A stretch of 25,271 nucleotides of DNA, taken from IMG/VR virus record IMGVR_UViG_3300025012_000732, positions 1 to 25,271 of that record; one strand, written 5' to 3'. The stretch's first letter is position 1. Each line of letters starts with the position of its first letter. The DNA comes from a virus. Under the pieces are notes generated by a model that saw only the letters and a program-made list of their open reading frames with translations, was not told where the DNA came from and searched no databases. Of the stretch, positions 14,259-20,095 are shown in pieces. Both the position numbers and the translations under genes were made by a program.

Positions 14259-14507
14259 TCATTTCCCCCTCTTCAATAAGTCCTGTACGGAGCGCGGGGA
14301 TTTATATTTTAGAAGTTTCATTATCTCGCGGATGCTGTACCCTTCCTTCCGCAAATATCTGGCCGTCCGCAACTTGATTATTCTCTCGGTGTCGGGGAAT
14401 TCCAAGATTGCCTCACACAAATCTCGTATAAGAATTAATGCCGTATTCACATCGCCCGGACCAGTCTGGGCGCACTCTCCTATTCCCTTAATCTTTTTAG
14501 TGTTCAC
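14259..14507 (-). CDS. Small helix-turn-helix DNA-binding protein
   Basis: 82 aa starting at GTG 14507 (reads MNTKKIKGIGECAQTGPG). The frame extends upstream to an ATG at 14534, but AAGGAG stands at the right distance before the GTG. The C-terminal half (ARYLRKEGYSIREIMKLLKY then KSPRSVQDLLKRGK) is a clear helix-turn-helix of the kind found in phage regulators and recombinase linkers. The start overlaps the end of the 57-codon gene by 11 bases. Target and direction of control are unknown. Confidence 0.65.
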   Translation of the reverse strand: MNTKKIKGIGECAQTGPGDVNTALILIRDLCEAILEFPDTERIIKLRTARYLRKEGYSIREIMKLLKYKSPRSVQDLLKRGK

Positions 14508-14670
14508 TCTTCCACTCCTTCGTCTTATTATCAATCTCCTCGGTGGCTACTTCGTACCACAACTCAACACCCTCCCAATCACTACGCAGAAGCCCTTGAA
14601 GGCCTGCGCGTCGCGCAAAGTCTACTACGTAGTGGCTGTTCCAGAGAAGCTTTTTCTGAAATTCTCGCAT
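14497..14670 (-). CDS. Small hypothetical protein, 57 codons
   Basis: 57 aa, beginning MREFQKKLLWNSHYVVDFAR and ending KEWKSEH. It is helical and mixed-charge, with an aromatic-rich middle (SDWEGVELWYEVATEEIDNK). GAGGAATAG lies just before the ATG at 14670. The end overlaps the GTG start of the HTH gene by 11 bases and the start overlaps the end of the preceding gene by 46 bases. Good coding appearance and a strong ribosome binding site support it, though it is short. Confidence 0.6.
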   Translation of the reverse strand: MREFQKKLLWNSHYVVDFARRAGLQGLLRSDWEGVELWYEVATEEIDNKTKEWKSEH

Positions 14671-14846
14671 CTATTCCTCGTTCTACGGGTGGCGCTTCTG
14701 AGAGCATTCAGTATGTGTCCATTGTGCTTGAACTGCTCCGGCAGATTAAAGCACTCTTCCTCCGCGATAGAGTCAAGGTCGCTGTCCGGCACGGCCTCTG
14801 GTGGGGTGGCGCGGGTGTTCCATTGCTCTGAATTTGAGTTATTCAT
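14625..14846 (-). CDS. Small hypothetical protein
   Basis: 73 aa. The first half is acidic (MNNSNSEQWNTRATPPEAVP, then DSDLDSIAEEECFNLPEQF) and the second basic (LNALRSATRRTRNRCENFRK). The ATG at 14846 overlaps the stop of the previous gene (ATGA), supporting translation, but the last ~15 codons overlap the 57-codon gene in another frame, so its true end may be affected by an error. No family recognised. Confidence 0.5.
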   Translation of the reverse strand: MNNSNSEQWNTRATPPEAVPDSDLDSIAEEECFNLPEQFKHNGHILNALRSATRRTRNRCENFRKSFSGTATT

Positions 14847-15268
14847 CTCTCGGTCTCTTTGTGTTCTATGTGGGGGGCGGGGAATCCTTTGTAAAAAGCA
14901 TAAGCCGCGTCATAGTCTGGTTCGGGTAGGAACATCAACACTTTGTGATTTGCCCAATCGTAAAACAATGGCGTTCCCCATCCTTCTGTTTGACCAGGAA
15001 TGTCATCGGGCATATAATGACAAGCGTCGATTCGATGCCCCATATCCGGCTCTTCGTCCATAAAGGTCAGGAAGGGGCCGGTCGTAGTTGGCTTGTATTC
15101 TGGGTACTTCCTCCACCCCCCATTGTTCTCCGAGGCGAGGCAGGAGGCGCGGAGTTTGACTATCTCGTCGGCAAGATATTGTCGGGCAAGAACGTCCCCG
15201 TGCTCGTTCTGCATCGAACGAATCCGCTCAACCTCTCTCCGCACCCTCTCCGGTAGTTTGTCTGTCAT
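14843..15268 (-). CDS. Hypothetical protein (DUF551-like pattern)
   Basis: 141 aa from the ATG at 15268, which overlaps the stop of the upstream gene (ATGA); the longer frame to 15361 is discarded. The N-terminus is a charged helix (MTDKLPERVRREVERIRSMQ). The C-terminal half has GGWRKYPEYKPTTTGPFLTF, then HRIDACHYMPDDIPG and FYDWANHKVLMFLPEP. The order W-x-x-x-P-x-x-x-P, a strand, then AxY/ACHY and a final PEP resembles DUF551-like phage proteins (small beta fold, unknown function). The match is from memory. Confidence 0.6.
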   Translation of the reverse strand: MTDKLPERVRREVERIRSMQNEHGDVLARQYLADEIVKLRASCLASENNGGWRKYPEYKPTTTGPFLTFMDEEPDMGHRIDACHYMPDDIPGQTEGWGTPLFYDWANHKVLMFLPEPDYDAAYAFYKGFPAPHIEHKETER

Positions 15269-15750
15269 TTGGCACTCCACCTGAGAAAATCCATGAAGCC
15301 CTTGAGTGTGGCCGGTCGAGGATATTTCTGTCCCCGAACTCTCGTAAATATGTCGCCGCAATTATCGCAGACATATACCTTGGCGCCCGGTATCCATGCC
15401 ACACTGCCGGAATACAGATCGTCATTCCCAACGGCGAGAGAGTTCCCCGGCCATGATGCCGTATCACCGCAAGACGGGCAAAGCGGAATGGCGGATGAGT
15501 CCAAGCGGCATGAGTCTACCCAATCGTCCCAACGCGAGAAAAAATCTTCCCACATCATTCCGTGTTTGAAGATGAAGGGGGTCGCCTGCTTGATTATCAT
15601 ATTATCCCATTTATAAACCACCCTCACCCTATAATCGGGTGGCGGCTCAACGGCGATACTATCCTGTCCCCTTGCCACCTGTGCGCCGAGTAAGAGCAGC
15701 ATACAGAGACCAAAGCCTATCCCCTCCATGCGTGAGTTATACCGGATCAT
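15265..15750 (-). CDS. Putative exported zinc-ribbon protein
   Basis: 161 aa. Residues 1-28 (MIRYNSRMEGIGFGLCMLLL then LGAQVARG) look like a Sec signal peptide and are followed by Gln at the expected cleavage site. The mature part carries two Cys pairs: PLCPSCGDTA near residue 92 and VCDNCGDIFTR near residue 130, forming a probable four-Cys zinc ribbon. The start at 15750 overlaps the stop of the HNH gene (ATGA); a second ATG at 15729 also starts before the hydrophobic core. A secreted zinc ribbon from a phage accessory region is unusual. Role unknown. Confidence 0.65.
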   Translation of the reverse strand: MIRYNSRMEGIGFGLCMLLLLGAQVARGQDSIAVEPPPDYRVRVVYKWDNMIIKQATPFIFKHGMMWEDFFSRWDDWVDSCRLDSSAIPLCPSCGDTASWPGNSLAVGNDDLYSGSVAWIPGAKVYVCDNCGDIFTRVRGQKYPRPATLKGFMDFLRWSAK

Positions 15751-16148
15751 TTCAGTTGTGACAATACCGTATTCCCCGTGCGCTTGGAATCTTGCAGTAA
15801 ATCCTTATCGCCTTTTTCTGAGTTACAAGTCGCACAAACAAGTCGGAAATTCCCCGCCGCGTGTAACCCGCCCTTCACAATCGGCTCAATATGATCTACC
15901 GTCATTTCGGCGAAGTTTTTTTCATCTCCGCACCGGGGACACTTCCCAAACTGCTTGTAAAATATCTTCCATTTATCTCTACACGAGATGGGTTTTCTTC
16001 TCTCTCGGTCGCCCTTCTCCAGACGTTCGCGCATGAGCATCTTAACCGCACGGTGAAACTCAGAGCGCGGATAACGATTGAAGATTGCGCGGAGTTCTGT
16101 TAAGCAGTTGGTCGTTTTAGTCCCGGCCCCTTCATAAATTTTCGCCAC
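15747..16148 (-). CDS. HNH endonuclease
   Basis: 133 aa. The HNH core is at residues 66-112: Cys70-x2-Cys73 (KCPRCGDEK), TVDHIEPIVKGG with Asp85-His86, Asn100 and CATCN (Cys105, Cys108, Asn109), the normal four-Cys, beta-beta-alpha metal layout. The N-terminal ~60 residues are basic (HRAVKMLMRERLEKGDRERR) and probably bind DNA. The start overlaps the end of the upstream gene by 49 bases, which is long but both frames look coding. It could be a free-standing homing-type nuclease or a packaging or replication nuclease. Confidence 0.85.
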   Translation of the reverse strand: MAKIYEGAGTKTTNCLTELRAIFNRYPRSEFHRAVKMLMRERLEKGDRERRKPISCRDKWKIFYKQFGKCPRCGDEKNFAEMTVDHIEPIVKGGLHAAGNFRLVCATCNSEKGDKDLLQDSKRTGNTVLSQLK

Positions 16149-16429
16149 ACTACTTTCAACCCTCCGAATAAGGTGTGACGGAAAACCATCGTACTCATCT
16201 CTTCAAAGTTGCGCTCTATTGCGTCGAGACGTTCTTGAAGAACGCTGTAATCTGATCTACCGATCCTCCCACATTCGCAGAGGTTGACCTTTGCCGAGCC
16301 GTCCTGGTCGAGTGTGATTGAGACGTATCCCCTTCCATGACAGCCTGAGCGTTTACAACTCGGGTTGCCGGTGATGCGGCGTATCGCTTCTGCGGCGTCG
16401 GCGATGGTTGTTTTAGGGGTTGGGGCCAT
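16100..16429 (-). CDS. Small zinc-finger protein
   Basis: 109 aa. CKRSGCHGRGYVSI and NLCECGRIG (about residues 25-55) form a four-Cys motif reminiscent of the DnaJ-type C-x-G-x-G zinc modules. A coiled helix follows (SVLQERLDAIERNFEEMSTM) and the C-terminus is basic (GGLKVVWRKFMKGPGLKRPT). The ATG at 16429 lies within the frame of the gene at 16216-16602, so two proteins share about 214 bases in different frames, or one frame is interrupted. Likely nucleic-acid-binding. Confidence 0.65.
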   Translation of the reverse strand: MAPTPKTTIADAAEAIRRITGNPSCKRSGCHGRGYVSITLDQDGSAKVNLCECGRIGRSDYSVLQERLDAIERNFEEMSTMVFRHTLFGGLKVVWRKFMKGPGLKRPTA

Positions 16430-16602
16430 GGCCTTTCAATGATGTTCTTAATGAGATTGGTGAACCGGACCCGCAGTATCAAGAGATCGTCCGGGTGGAC
16501 CGATAATTTATGCTCTGAATTGTTTGAGCGATCTTTGAGCCAATAGGAGAGTTCTTTGCGGATTACTTCGTCAAGAGCGTGGATATCCAGTTTAGGCATC
16601 AT
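16216..16602 (-). CDS. Hypothetical protein sharing DNA with the next gene
   Basis: 128 aa. The first ~58 residues (MMPKLDIHALDEVIRKELSY, then SEHKLSVHPDDLLILRVRFT) look like a normal small folded protein. The remainder (PQPLKQPSPTPQ, then Ser/Thr/Gln-rich) is disordered and overlaps the zinc-finger gene in another frame. The end may be a true overlapping tail, or the real end may join the zinc-finger protein through a -1 frame change near 16420. The start at 16602 overlaps the stop of the preceding gene by 11 bases. Confidence 0.5.
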   Translation of the reverse strand: MMPKLDIHALDEVIRKELSYWLKDRSNNSEHKLSVHPDDLLILRVRFTNLIKNIIERPWPQPLKQPSPTPQKRYAASPATRVVNAQAVMEGDTSQSHSTRTARQRSTSANVGGSVDQITAFFKNVSTQ

Positions 16603-17098
16603 CTATTTCCTCTGCTCCGAATATTTCCTGCAATGCCCTGATGATCTCTTTCCCATCGTCGGTGAAGGTGCGTTTGGGCTTCGGTAACTCAAAGAGTGTC
16701 GGTTCCGGTGCGCGGTTTGCCTGTTTTTCGGCTTTGAGGAGGTCCACACCGAGCGTGATGGGGAAATTTACCATCTGCGCCCCGTGGTAGACGTTCTCAA
16801 AGGCAGCTTTTCTTTTGATGATGTAGGGGTTGAAACGGTAGAAATCTTCCCTGATACCGAGGATTATGGGTTTGCGGAATCTCATGGCATCGGTCAAGAG
16901 GGATTTATGGACCGAGATCACCCCGCCCTTCATCGAATTTTTCGCCGCGAAATAGTACTGCCTTCCCGTTGGGGATTGGATGACGAGGGCGTAGATACCG
17001 TGTGTGTCCCGCATGATCCCGAGCTGCTTTACCCCGGGGAAAAGAGCGTTCAAGGCTTTGAGGCGTTCTGTGATGAAGGAATCCACTACGGTCTCCAC
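16592..17098 (-). CDS. Hypothetical protein of unknown fold
   Basis: 168 aa from a GTG at 17098, 13 bases inside the end of the previous gene. The body is alternating strands and helices (GIYALVIQSPTGRQYYFAAK, KGGVISVHKSLLTDAMRFRK, KPIILGIREDFYRFNPYIIK), a mixed alpha/beta order that would suit a small nuclease or regulator, but no catalytic triad is evident. The C-terminus (RTFTDDGKEIIRALQEIFGA) is helical and acidic. I do not recognise a family. Confidence 0.6.
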   Translation of the reverse strand: METVVDSFITERLKALNALFPGVKQLGIMRDTHGIYALVIQSPTGRQYYFAAKNSMKGGVISVHKSLLTDAMRFRKPIILGIREDFYRFNPYIIKRKAAFENVYHGAQMVNFPITLGVDLLKAEKQANRAPEPTLFELPKPKRTFTDDGKEIIRALQEIFGAEEIDDA

Positions 17099-17310
17099 GC
17101 CTTTACTCGGCGGATGAATCGGTCGAGACGGGTTTCAAGGGTATCGGCCGGCGTAGTGTCCAGCTCGGTCCAGAGATGAGCCGGGACTTTTGATGGGGAG
17201 CGCTTGACGATCTCTTGGTGTAGCAAGAATTCCCCCTTGTAGGAGTAGAGCCGTCCATCGCCTGAGCAGAATACGTCTGAGAGTTCTTTGCCATTGACGG
17301 TGTTAAGCAT
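17086..17310 (-). CDS. Small hypothetical protein
   Basis: 74 aa, starting MLNTVNGKELSDVFCSGDGR, with a strand-rich first half (YSYKGEFLLHQEIVKRSPSK) and a basic helical end (LETRLDRFIRRVKAWRP). GGAGG lies 6 bases before the ATG at 17310. It overlaps its neighbours on both sides by 8-13 bases, which supports coupled translation. No known role. Confidence 0.65.
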   Translation of the reverse strand: MLNTVNGKELSDVFCSGDGRLYSYKGEFLLHQEIVKRSPSKVPAHLWTELDTTPADTLETRLDRFIRRVKAWRP

Positions 17311-17491
17311 GGGGAGCCTCCGTTTCTTGGTCGCCTGAGTGGATTATTGATTCCGCCCTGGCGATTTGGTCGTTCCTACAACTCATGCAGATGTAGTCGC
17401 CGGAGGGGGTTTCGTATGGGCCGCCGTCCGTTCCCCCTGGGGGGGCTGACTCACCCAGGCAGGAGTCACATTCGTAGGTGTCGGCGATCAA
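17303..17491 (-). CDS. Small four-Cys zinc protein
   Basis: 62 aa from TTG 17491, which overlaps the stop of the upstream gene (TTGA). YECDSCLGES near the N-terminus and YICMSCRNDQ in the middle give Cys-x2-Cys pairs 25 residues apart, a typical zinc ribbon spacing. The rest is Gly/Pro/Asp-rich with an acidic tail. Probably binds zinc; partner unknown. Confidence 0.6.
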   Translation of the reverse strand: MIADTYECDSCLGESAPPGGTDGGPYETPSGDYICMSCRNDQIARAESIIHSGDQETEAPHA

Positions 17492-17733
17492 GGGTATATC
17501 CGCGGATTTGATTTCAGGGGAGCGTTCAGGCTGACGAGATCCGGATCTTCAATCAATCCGGCTTCCTCGATGCAGGCGGCGCAGAAATTGTACCCGCCTA
17601 TCTGGATTAGTTTCGCATCGGGATGGTAGATATCGCCGCAGCCACCATCACATTCGGTCCAACCGTCATAGACAAGTTGGAGATGGTTGCGGGAGTCCTG
17701 GGCATCTTTTGCGAGTGATTCGTCGGTTGACAT
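17488..17733 (-). CDS. Small zinc-binding-like protein
   Basis: 81 aa. TECDGGCGDIYHPDAKLIQI and YNFCAACIEEAGL hold Cys-x3-Cys and Cys-x2-Cys pairs about 22 residues apart, a probable zinc ribbon. AAAGGAGAA precedes the ATG at 17733, a strong ribosome binding site, and the stop overlaps the next start. Similar architecture to the adjacent 62-aa gene suggests the two belong to one functional unit or arose by duplication, but sequence similarity beyond the Cys pairs is weak. Confidence 0.65.
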   Translation of the reverse strand: MSTDESLAKDAQDSRNHLQLVYDGWTECDGGCGDIYHPDAKLIQIGGYNFCAACIEEAGLIEDPDLVSLNAPLKSNPRIYP

Positions 17734-17758
17734 GGTTTGGTTCTCCTTTTATTGATTT

Positions 17759-17944
17759 TTAGAGGTCCAATTTCTCCTGACCGGTCCGAGCTTCGTTGAT
17801 CGCCTCTTGGAGTGAGAGAATGGCGGCGTCCAGCTCATCCTTCGCGTCCTTGAGTTCCGCCTTGATACTCTCTACCGTTTTCTGATGGGTGAGAACCTCG
17901 TTGTCGCGCTTGATGATCTCTGCTAAGAATTTGTCTTTTGCCAT
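17759..17944 (-). CDS. Small coiled-coil protein
   Basis: 61 aa, almost entirely helical and charged (MAKDKFLAEIIKRDNEVLTH, then VESIKAELKDAKDELDAAIL), with heptad-like Leu/Ile/Val spacing. AAAGGAGAA precedes the ATG at 17944. It lies between the folded RNA element and the zinc-protein genes. Many phages have such short coiled-coil proteins of unknown role near recombination genes; an accessory of the Sak4 ATPase is possible but unproven. Confidence 0.6.
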   Translation of the reverse strand: MAKDKFLAEIIKRDNEVLTHQKTVESIKAELKDAKDELDAAILSLQEAINEARTGQEKLDL

Positions 17945-17986
17945 CGGTGTTCTCCTTTTATCTGATTCAAATACCCTCCCCCATTA

Positions 17987-18052
17987 CTCGTCCGGTACTC
18001 TCTCGGGTGCCGGGCGGGTGCAATCCGACTCTCCCGAGATTTCCCGAACGAG
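17987..18052 (-). ncRNA. Predicted structured RNA element after the Sak4 gene
   Basis: Three nested stems: 9 bp (17987-17995 with 18044-18052, one G-U pair), 7 bp perfect (18001-18007 with 18033-18039) and 5 bp (18009-18013 with 18025-18029, one G-U pair), with an 11-base tip loop. No T run follows on either strand, so it is not an intrinsic terminator, and the surrounding bases have no open frame of note. It may be an mRNA-stability or processing element, a translation control site for the coiled-coil gene 42 bases downstream, or a stand-alone RNA. It does not match a tRNA. Confidence 0.5.
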
Positions 18053-18070
18053 AAATAGGAGAAGAATGAG

Positions 18071-19405
18071 TTATACTGTGGCCGGTTCCTTCTTGGTAAT
18101 TATCGAGATCGAGGCCAACCGGTCGCTGATGGCGTTCGTGATCTGCTCCATCCCGCCGTTGACGATGATCCCCTGTGCGGCAAACGCTTCGGCTTCCTTC
18201 TGAAGATAGCCGAGGGCTTTTGCACTCTTCGCCTTTCTGATCTTGGCGAGAATCTCAATGATGAGGGGTCTATCATTCGTCGGCGCACCTGTCTCGCTGA
18301 AGAGAGCACTCTGGTTCCCTTCCGGCGCGGTGGTGTTCTCCGTCGCGGCGGGCTCAAGTTCAGCCCTCATCGAGTTCAGGGCCGCCTTCAGGATGTCCGC
18401 CTTTGTACTTTCCACCTGCGTCCAGGAGCGGGTCTTGAGATGCTTGTAGATCAGGTCCGATTTCGTCTGCTTCGATAGAGCATCCTGGCCGGGGAAATGG
18501 GCGACGAGCAATCCTTGAATCTCCTCGGAGAAGATGGCGCGGGAACGTTTCTCCCTCGCCCAATCGGTGTCTCCATCGTCGTCCACGTTGAGGGCGGTGG
18601 TGGTTTCGGTGTTAATGGTGGTGTGGGCGTCCGGCTTGAGGAGTTTGATGTGGGGCACGAAGAAATCGAATCCGGGATTGTCGCAGGATTTTCCGTCCAA
18701 CCCGGAGGAGGCGCCGAAGCGGTCACCGAGGACCGTTGCACGGCGGACGACCTGGATACGCTTTCCGTTTTCGGCGGGTATCTGCTCCTGTTCCATCAGC
18801 ACCAGAAGGGAGGGTTCATAGCCGAATTGACCCTCGACCCTCATCTTGACGCCCGTTTTTACCAGCTCCTTCTTGCCGGTTTCCTCATTCTCCTCACGCT
18901 CCCAGATGTCTCCGGCCCTGCCGCAGATGATGATGTGCAGCGGCGAGTTCAGGTAGAAGTCCGTCCAAGGCTTCCACTCCTTCTTGATCTGGCCCCAGTC
19001 TTCGAGTTCGAGGCGCTTGCGCGGGGGAAGGTTTTTGCCCTTGCGCATCTCGTTGACGCGCTTGAGCCATGAATCCATCAGTTCGTCCCAGGGATGGGTA
19101 ATCGAATCGACGATGAGGATGCCGATGCCCTCCTTGACGCATTCATGTGCGGTGGCGAGGAGGTCCGAGAAGGCCCGGCTTTTGATGCCTACCAGGTCTT
19201 GACCCGTTTCCTTCTTGATGAGAGGCGAGACGTACTCCGATCCGCCTTCGGTGTCGTAATAGGCGATCGGCGAGGCGATGTTGAAATACTTCTTCAGTCC
19301 GATCGCCAAGAGCGACGCGGTGTAGCTCTTGCCGGACTTCTGCCAGCCGAGGAATCCCGCCTTCAAGTATCCCTGACCGGCGCCGAGTGTTTTGAGGATT
19401 GACAT
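18071..19405 (-). CDS. Sak4/RecA-like single-strand annealing or recombination ATPase
   Basis: 444 aa. Walker A is GWQKSGKS at residues 20-27 and Walker B is GILIVDSI at 95-102; IICGRAGDIWE near residue 163 follows the RecA-core layout. This pattern (short N-terminal lead-in, GKS ATPase core, no L1/L2 Rad51 extension seen) matches phage Sak4-type Rad51-like ATPases. The RecA core is about 230 residues; the C-terminal ~200 residues are charged and linker-rich (for example SEEIQGLLVAHFPGQDALSK) and are not part of the usual Sak4 core. AAGGAG precedes the ATG. Function inferred: homologous recombination or annealing during replication. No SSB or DNA polymerase gene is visible in the window. Confidence 0.82.
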   Translation of the reverse strand: MSILKTLGAGQGYLKAGFLGWQKSGKSYTASLLAIGLKKYFNIASPIAYYDTEGGSEYVSPLIKKETGQDLVGIKSRAFSDLLATAHECVKEGIGILIVDSITHPWDELMDSWLKRVNEMRKGKNLPPRKRLELEDWGQIKKEWKPWTDFYLNSPLHIIICGRAGDIWEREENEETGKKELVKTGVKMRVEGQFGYEPSLLVLMEQEQIPAENGKRIQVVRRATVLGDRFGASSGLDGKSCDNPGFDFFVPHIKLLKPDAHTTINTETTTALNVDDDGDTDWAREKRSRAIFSEEIQGLLVAHFPGQDALSKQTKSDLIYKHLKTRSWTQVESTKADILKAALNSMRAELEPAATENTTAPEGNQSALFSETGAPTNDRPLIIEILAKIRKAKSAKALGYLQKEAEAFAAQGIIVNGGMEQITNAISDRLASISIITKKEPATV

Positions 19406-19454
19406 GGTGTTACTCCTTATGTTGTTTGGTGGTTTTTTGTGGAACGCGAGTTAA

Positions 19455-19736
19455 TTATTTCCCCTCCATTTGGGGGAACAGCAGTTTCTTCTTCAAATCG
19501 TACCCTTCTGGAAATACCGTCGTCACGAACAGCCTTCCCTCCTCGTCGGCGCTTAAACCCGCCTCATTTTTCGTGGCCCGGTAGAGCTTCTTTTCCGAAA
19601 GGCCGATAATCGGCGCAACAGTAGGGAGCGCCTTGAGCCTCGGGCAGATTTCTTCGTAATGGTCGAGGGCATTTTGGTAGATGTCGCCGAGGGTGAAGAC
19701 GGTGCGGTCTATTGGAATTTTCACGGACGTTTTCAC
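19455..19736 (-). CDS. Hypothetical protein at the start of the minus-strand operon
   Basis: 93 aa from a GTG at 19736. Starts MKTSVKIPIDRTVFTLGDIY and continues with mixed helical and strand segments (LDHYEEICPRLKALPTVAPI, EEGRLFVTTVFPEGYDLKKK). The start codon overlaps the stop of the 38-codon gene (GTGA), so it is probably translated together with it. No motif is recognised. Its place as the first gene of normal size after the control region, just ahead of the Sak4 ATPase, suggests early expression. Confidence 0.65.
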   Translation of the reverse strand: MKTSVKIPIDRTVFTLGDIYQNALDHYEEICPRLKALPTVAPIIGLSEKKLYRATKNEAGLSADEEGRLFVTTVFPEGYDLKKKLLFPQMEGK

Positions 19737-19849
19737 GGGACGATCTCAAGACGCAGAGGCGGAACATTATGGCCTTGCATCTGGGTGTGGAAATTGGTAG
19801 GAATGGAAAGGGGACATGCGATGAATCCTACCCAAGACGCGAATTTCAT
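19733..19849 (-). CDS. Short gene (38 codons) coupled to the next gene
   Basis: 38 aa, starting MKFASWVGFIACPLSIPTNF and ending VPPLRLEIVP. TTAGGGTGAAAAA precedes the ATG at 19849. The TGA stop overlaps the GTG of the 93-aa gene by 4 bases (GTGA), a classic translational-coupling arrangement. The terminator at 19887-19923 lies 37 bases upstream, so it would need transcription past that hairpin. It may act as a leader peptide or a true small protein. Confidence 0.5.
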   Translation of the reverse strand: MKFASWVGFIACPLSIPTNFHTQMQGHNVPPLRLEIVP

Positions 19850-19886
19850 TTTTTCACCCTAACGCTCTGCAAACTTCCAGGGCAAC

Positions 19887-19923
19887 AAAAAACCCCGTCC
19901 GATTTAGCGCGTCGAACGGGGTT
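19887..19923 (-). terminator. Strong intrinsic terminator in the control region
   Basis: Minus strand: AACCCCGTTCGA pairs with TCGGACGGGGTT (12 bp, one G-U pair) around a 9-base loop, followed by further T residues and GTT. The opposite strand has no T run. It may stop minus-strand transcription coming through the switch region, or act as an attenuator for the operon that starts at 19849. Confidence 0.85.
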
Positions 19924-19971
19924 GAAATATCAATCTTCGGGTGCTTCAATCTTACAGTGTCATGTTACACG
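19887..19971 (-). ncRNA. Putative short RNA or attenuated leader
   Basis: A candidate promoter (-35 TTGCAC, 17-base spacer, -10 CATAAT, at 20006-19978) predicts a start near 19971, and the strong terminator ends about 85 bases downstream. The transcript would carry a 3-codon ATG reading frame (Met-Thr-Leu-stop) and one arm of the palindrome. It is either a small regulatory RNA or the leader of the minus-strand operon under antitermination control. Inference from promoter and terminator only. Confidence 0.4.
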
Positions 19972-19995
19972 ATATATATTATGAGACACAGTAAG
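19951..19995. promoter_or_regulatory. Palindromic operator-like inverted repeat across the promoter
   Basis: CTTACAGTGTCAT (19951-19963) and ATGAGACACAGTAAG (19981-19995) are inverted copies (one mismatch and one inserted base), 17 bases apart. The right arm overlaps the -10 box of the minus-strand promoter. This is where a phage repressor such as one of the adjacent plus-strand helix-turn-helix proteins could bind. Confidence 0.55.
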
Positions 19996-20006
19996 AAGTC
20001 GTGCAA
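19978..20006 (-). promoter_or_regulatory. Candidate sigma70-like promoter P1
   Basis: Read on the minus strand: TTGCAC (20006-20001), 17-base spacer, CATAAT (19983-19978). The -35 box matches TTGACA at 4 of 6 and the -10 box matches TATAAT at 5 of 6. Predicted start near 19971, directed to the Sak4-side operon. Confidence 0.55.
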
Positions 20007-20023
20007 CCCCGCCCGACAATCTG

Positions 20024-20052
20024 AGTGTATAGAATATTCAAGTGAATGTCAA
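20024..20052 (-). promoter_or_regulatory. Candidate sigma70-like promoter P2
   Basis: Minus strand: perfect TTGACA (20052-20047), then TACACT at 17-base spacing (20029-20024) or TATACA at 15. It lies about 45 bases upstream of P1 in the same direction, so the two could be tandem promoters under different control. Confidence 0.45.
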
Positions 20053-20079
20053 GGGGGGGTCGCCATAATTGCCCTGTAT

Positions 20080-20095
20080 TGTGATTTCGGTCACG
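20080..20095. promoter_or_regulatory. CRP/FNR-family-like palindromic site
   Basis: TGTGA, six bases, TCACG is the TGTGA-N6-TCACA arrangement with one mismatch in the second arm. It lies 67 bases upstream of the plus-strand regulator start and 28 bases behind P2. It could be a host CRP-family site or a phage operator. Confidence 0.3.

Noticed and set aside
16405-16440. Programmed -1 frameshift joining 16216-16602 to 16100-16429
   Set aside because: The only slippery-like word (CCCTAAA) is not canonical and no stimulatory fold was found; an error or overlapping genes fits equally well.
17987-18052. tRNA gene
   Set aside because: The nested stems do not give acceptor, D, anticodon and T arms, and no T-loop consensus is present.
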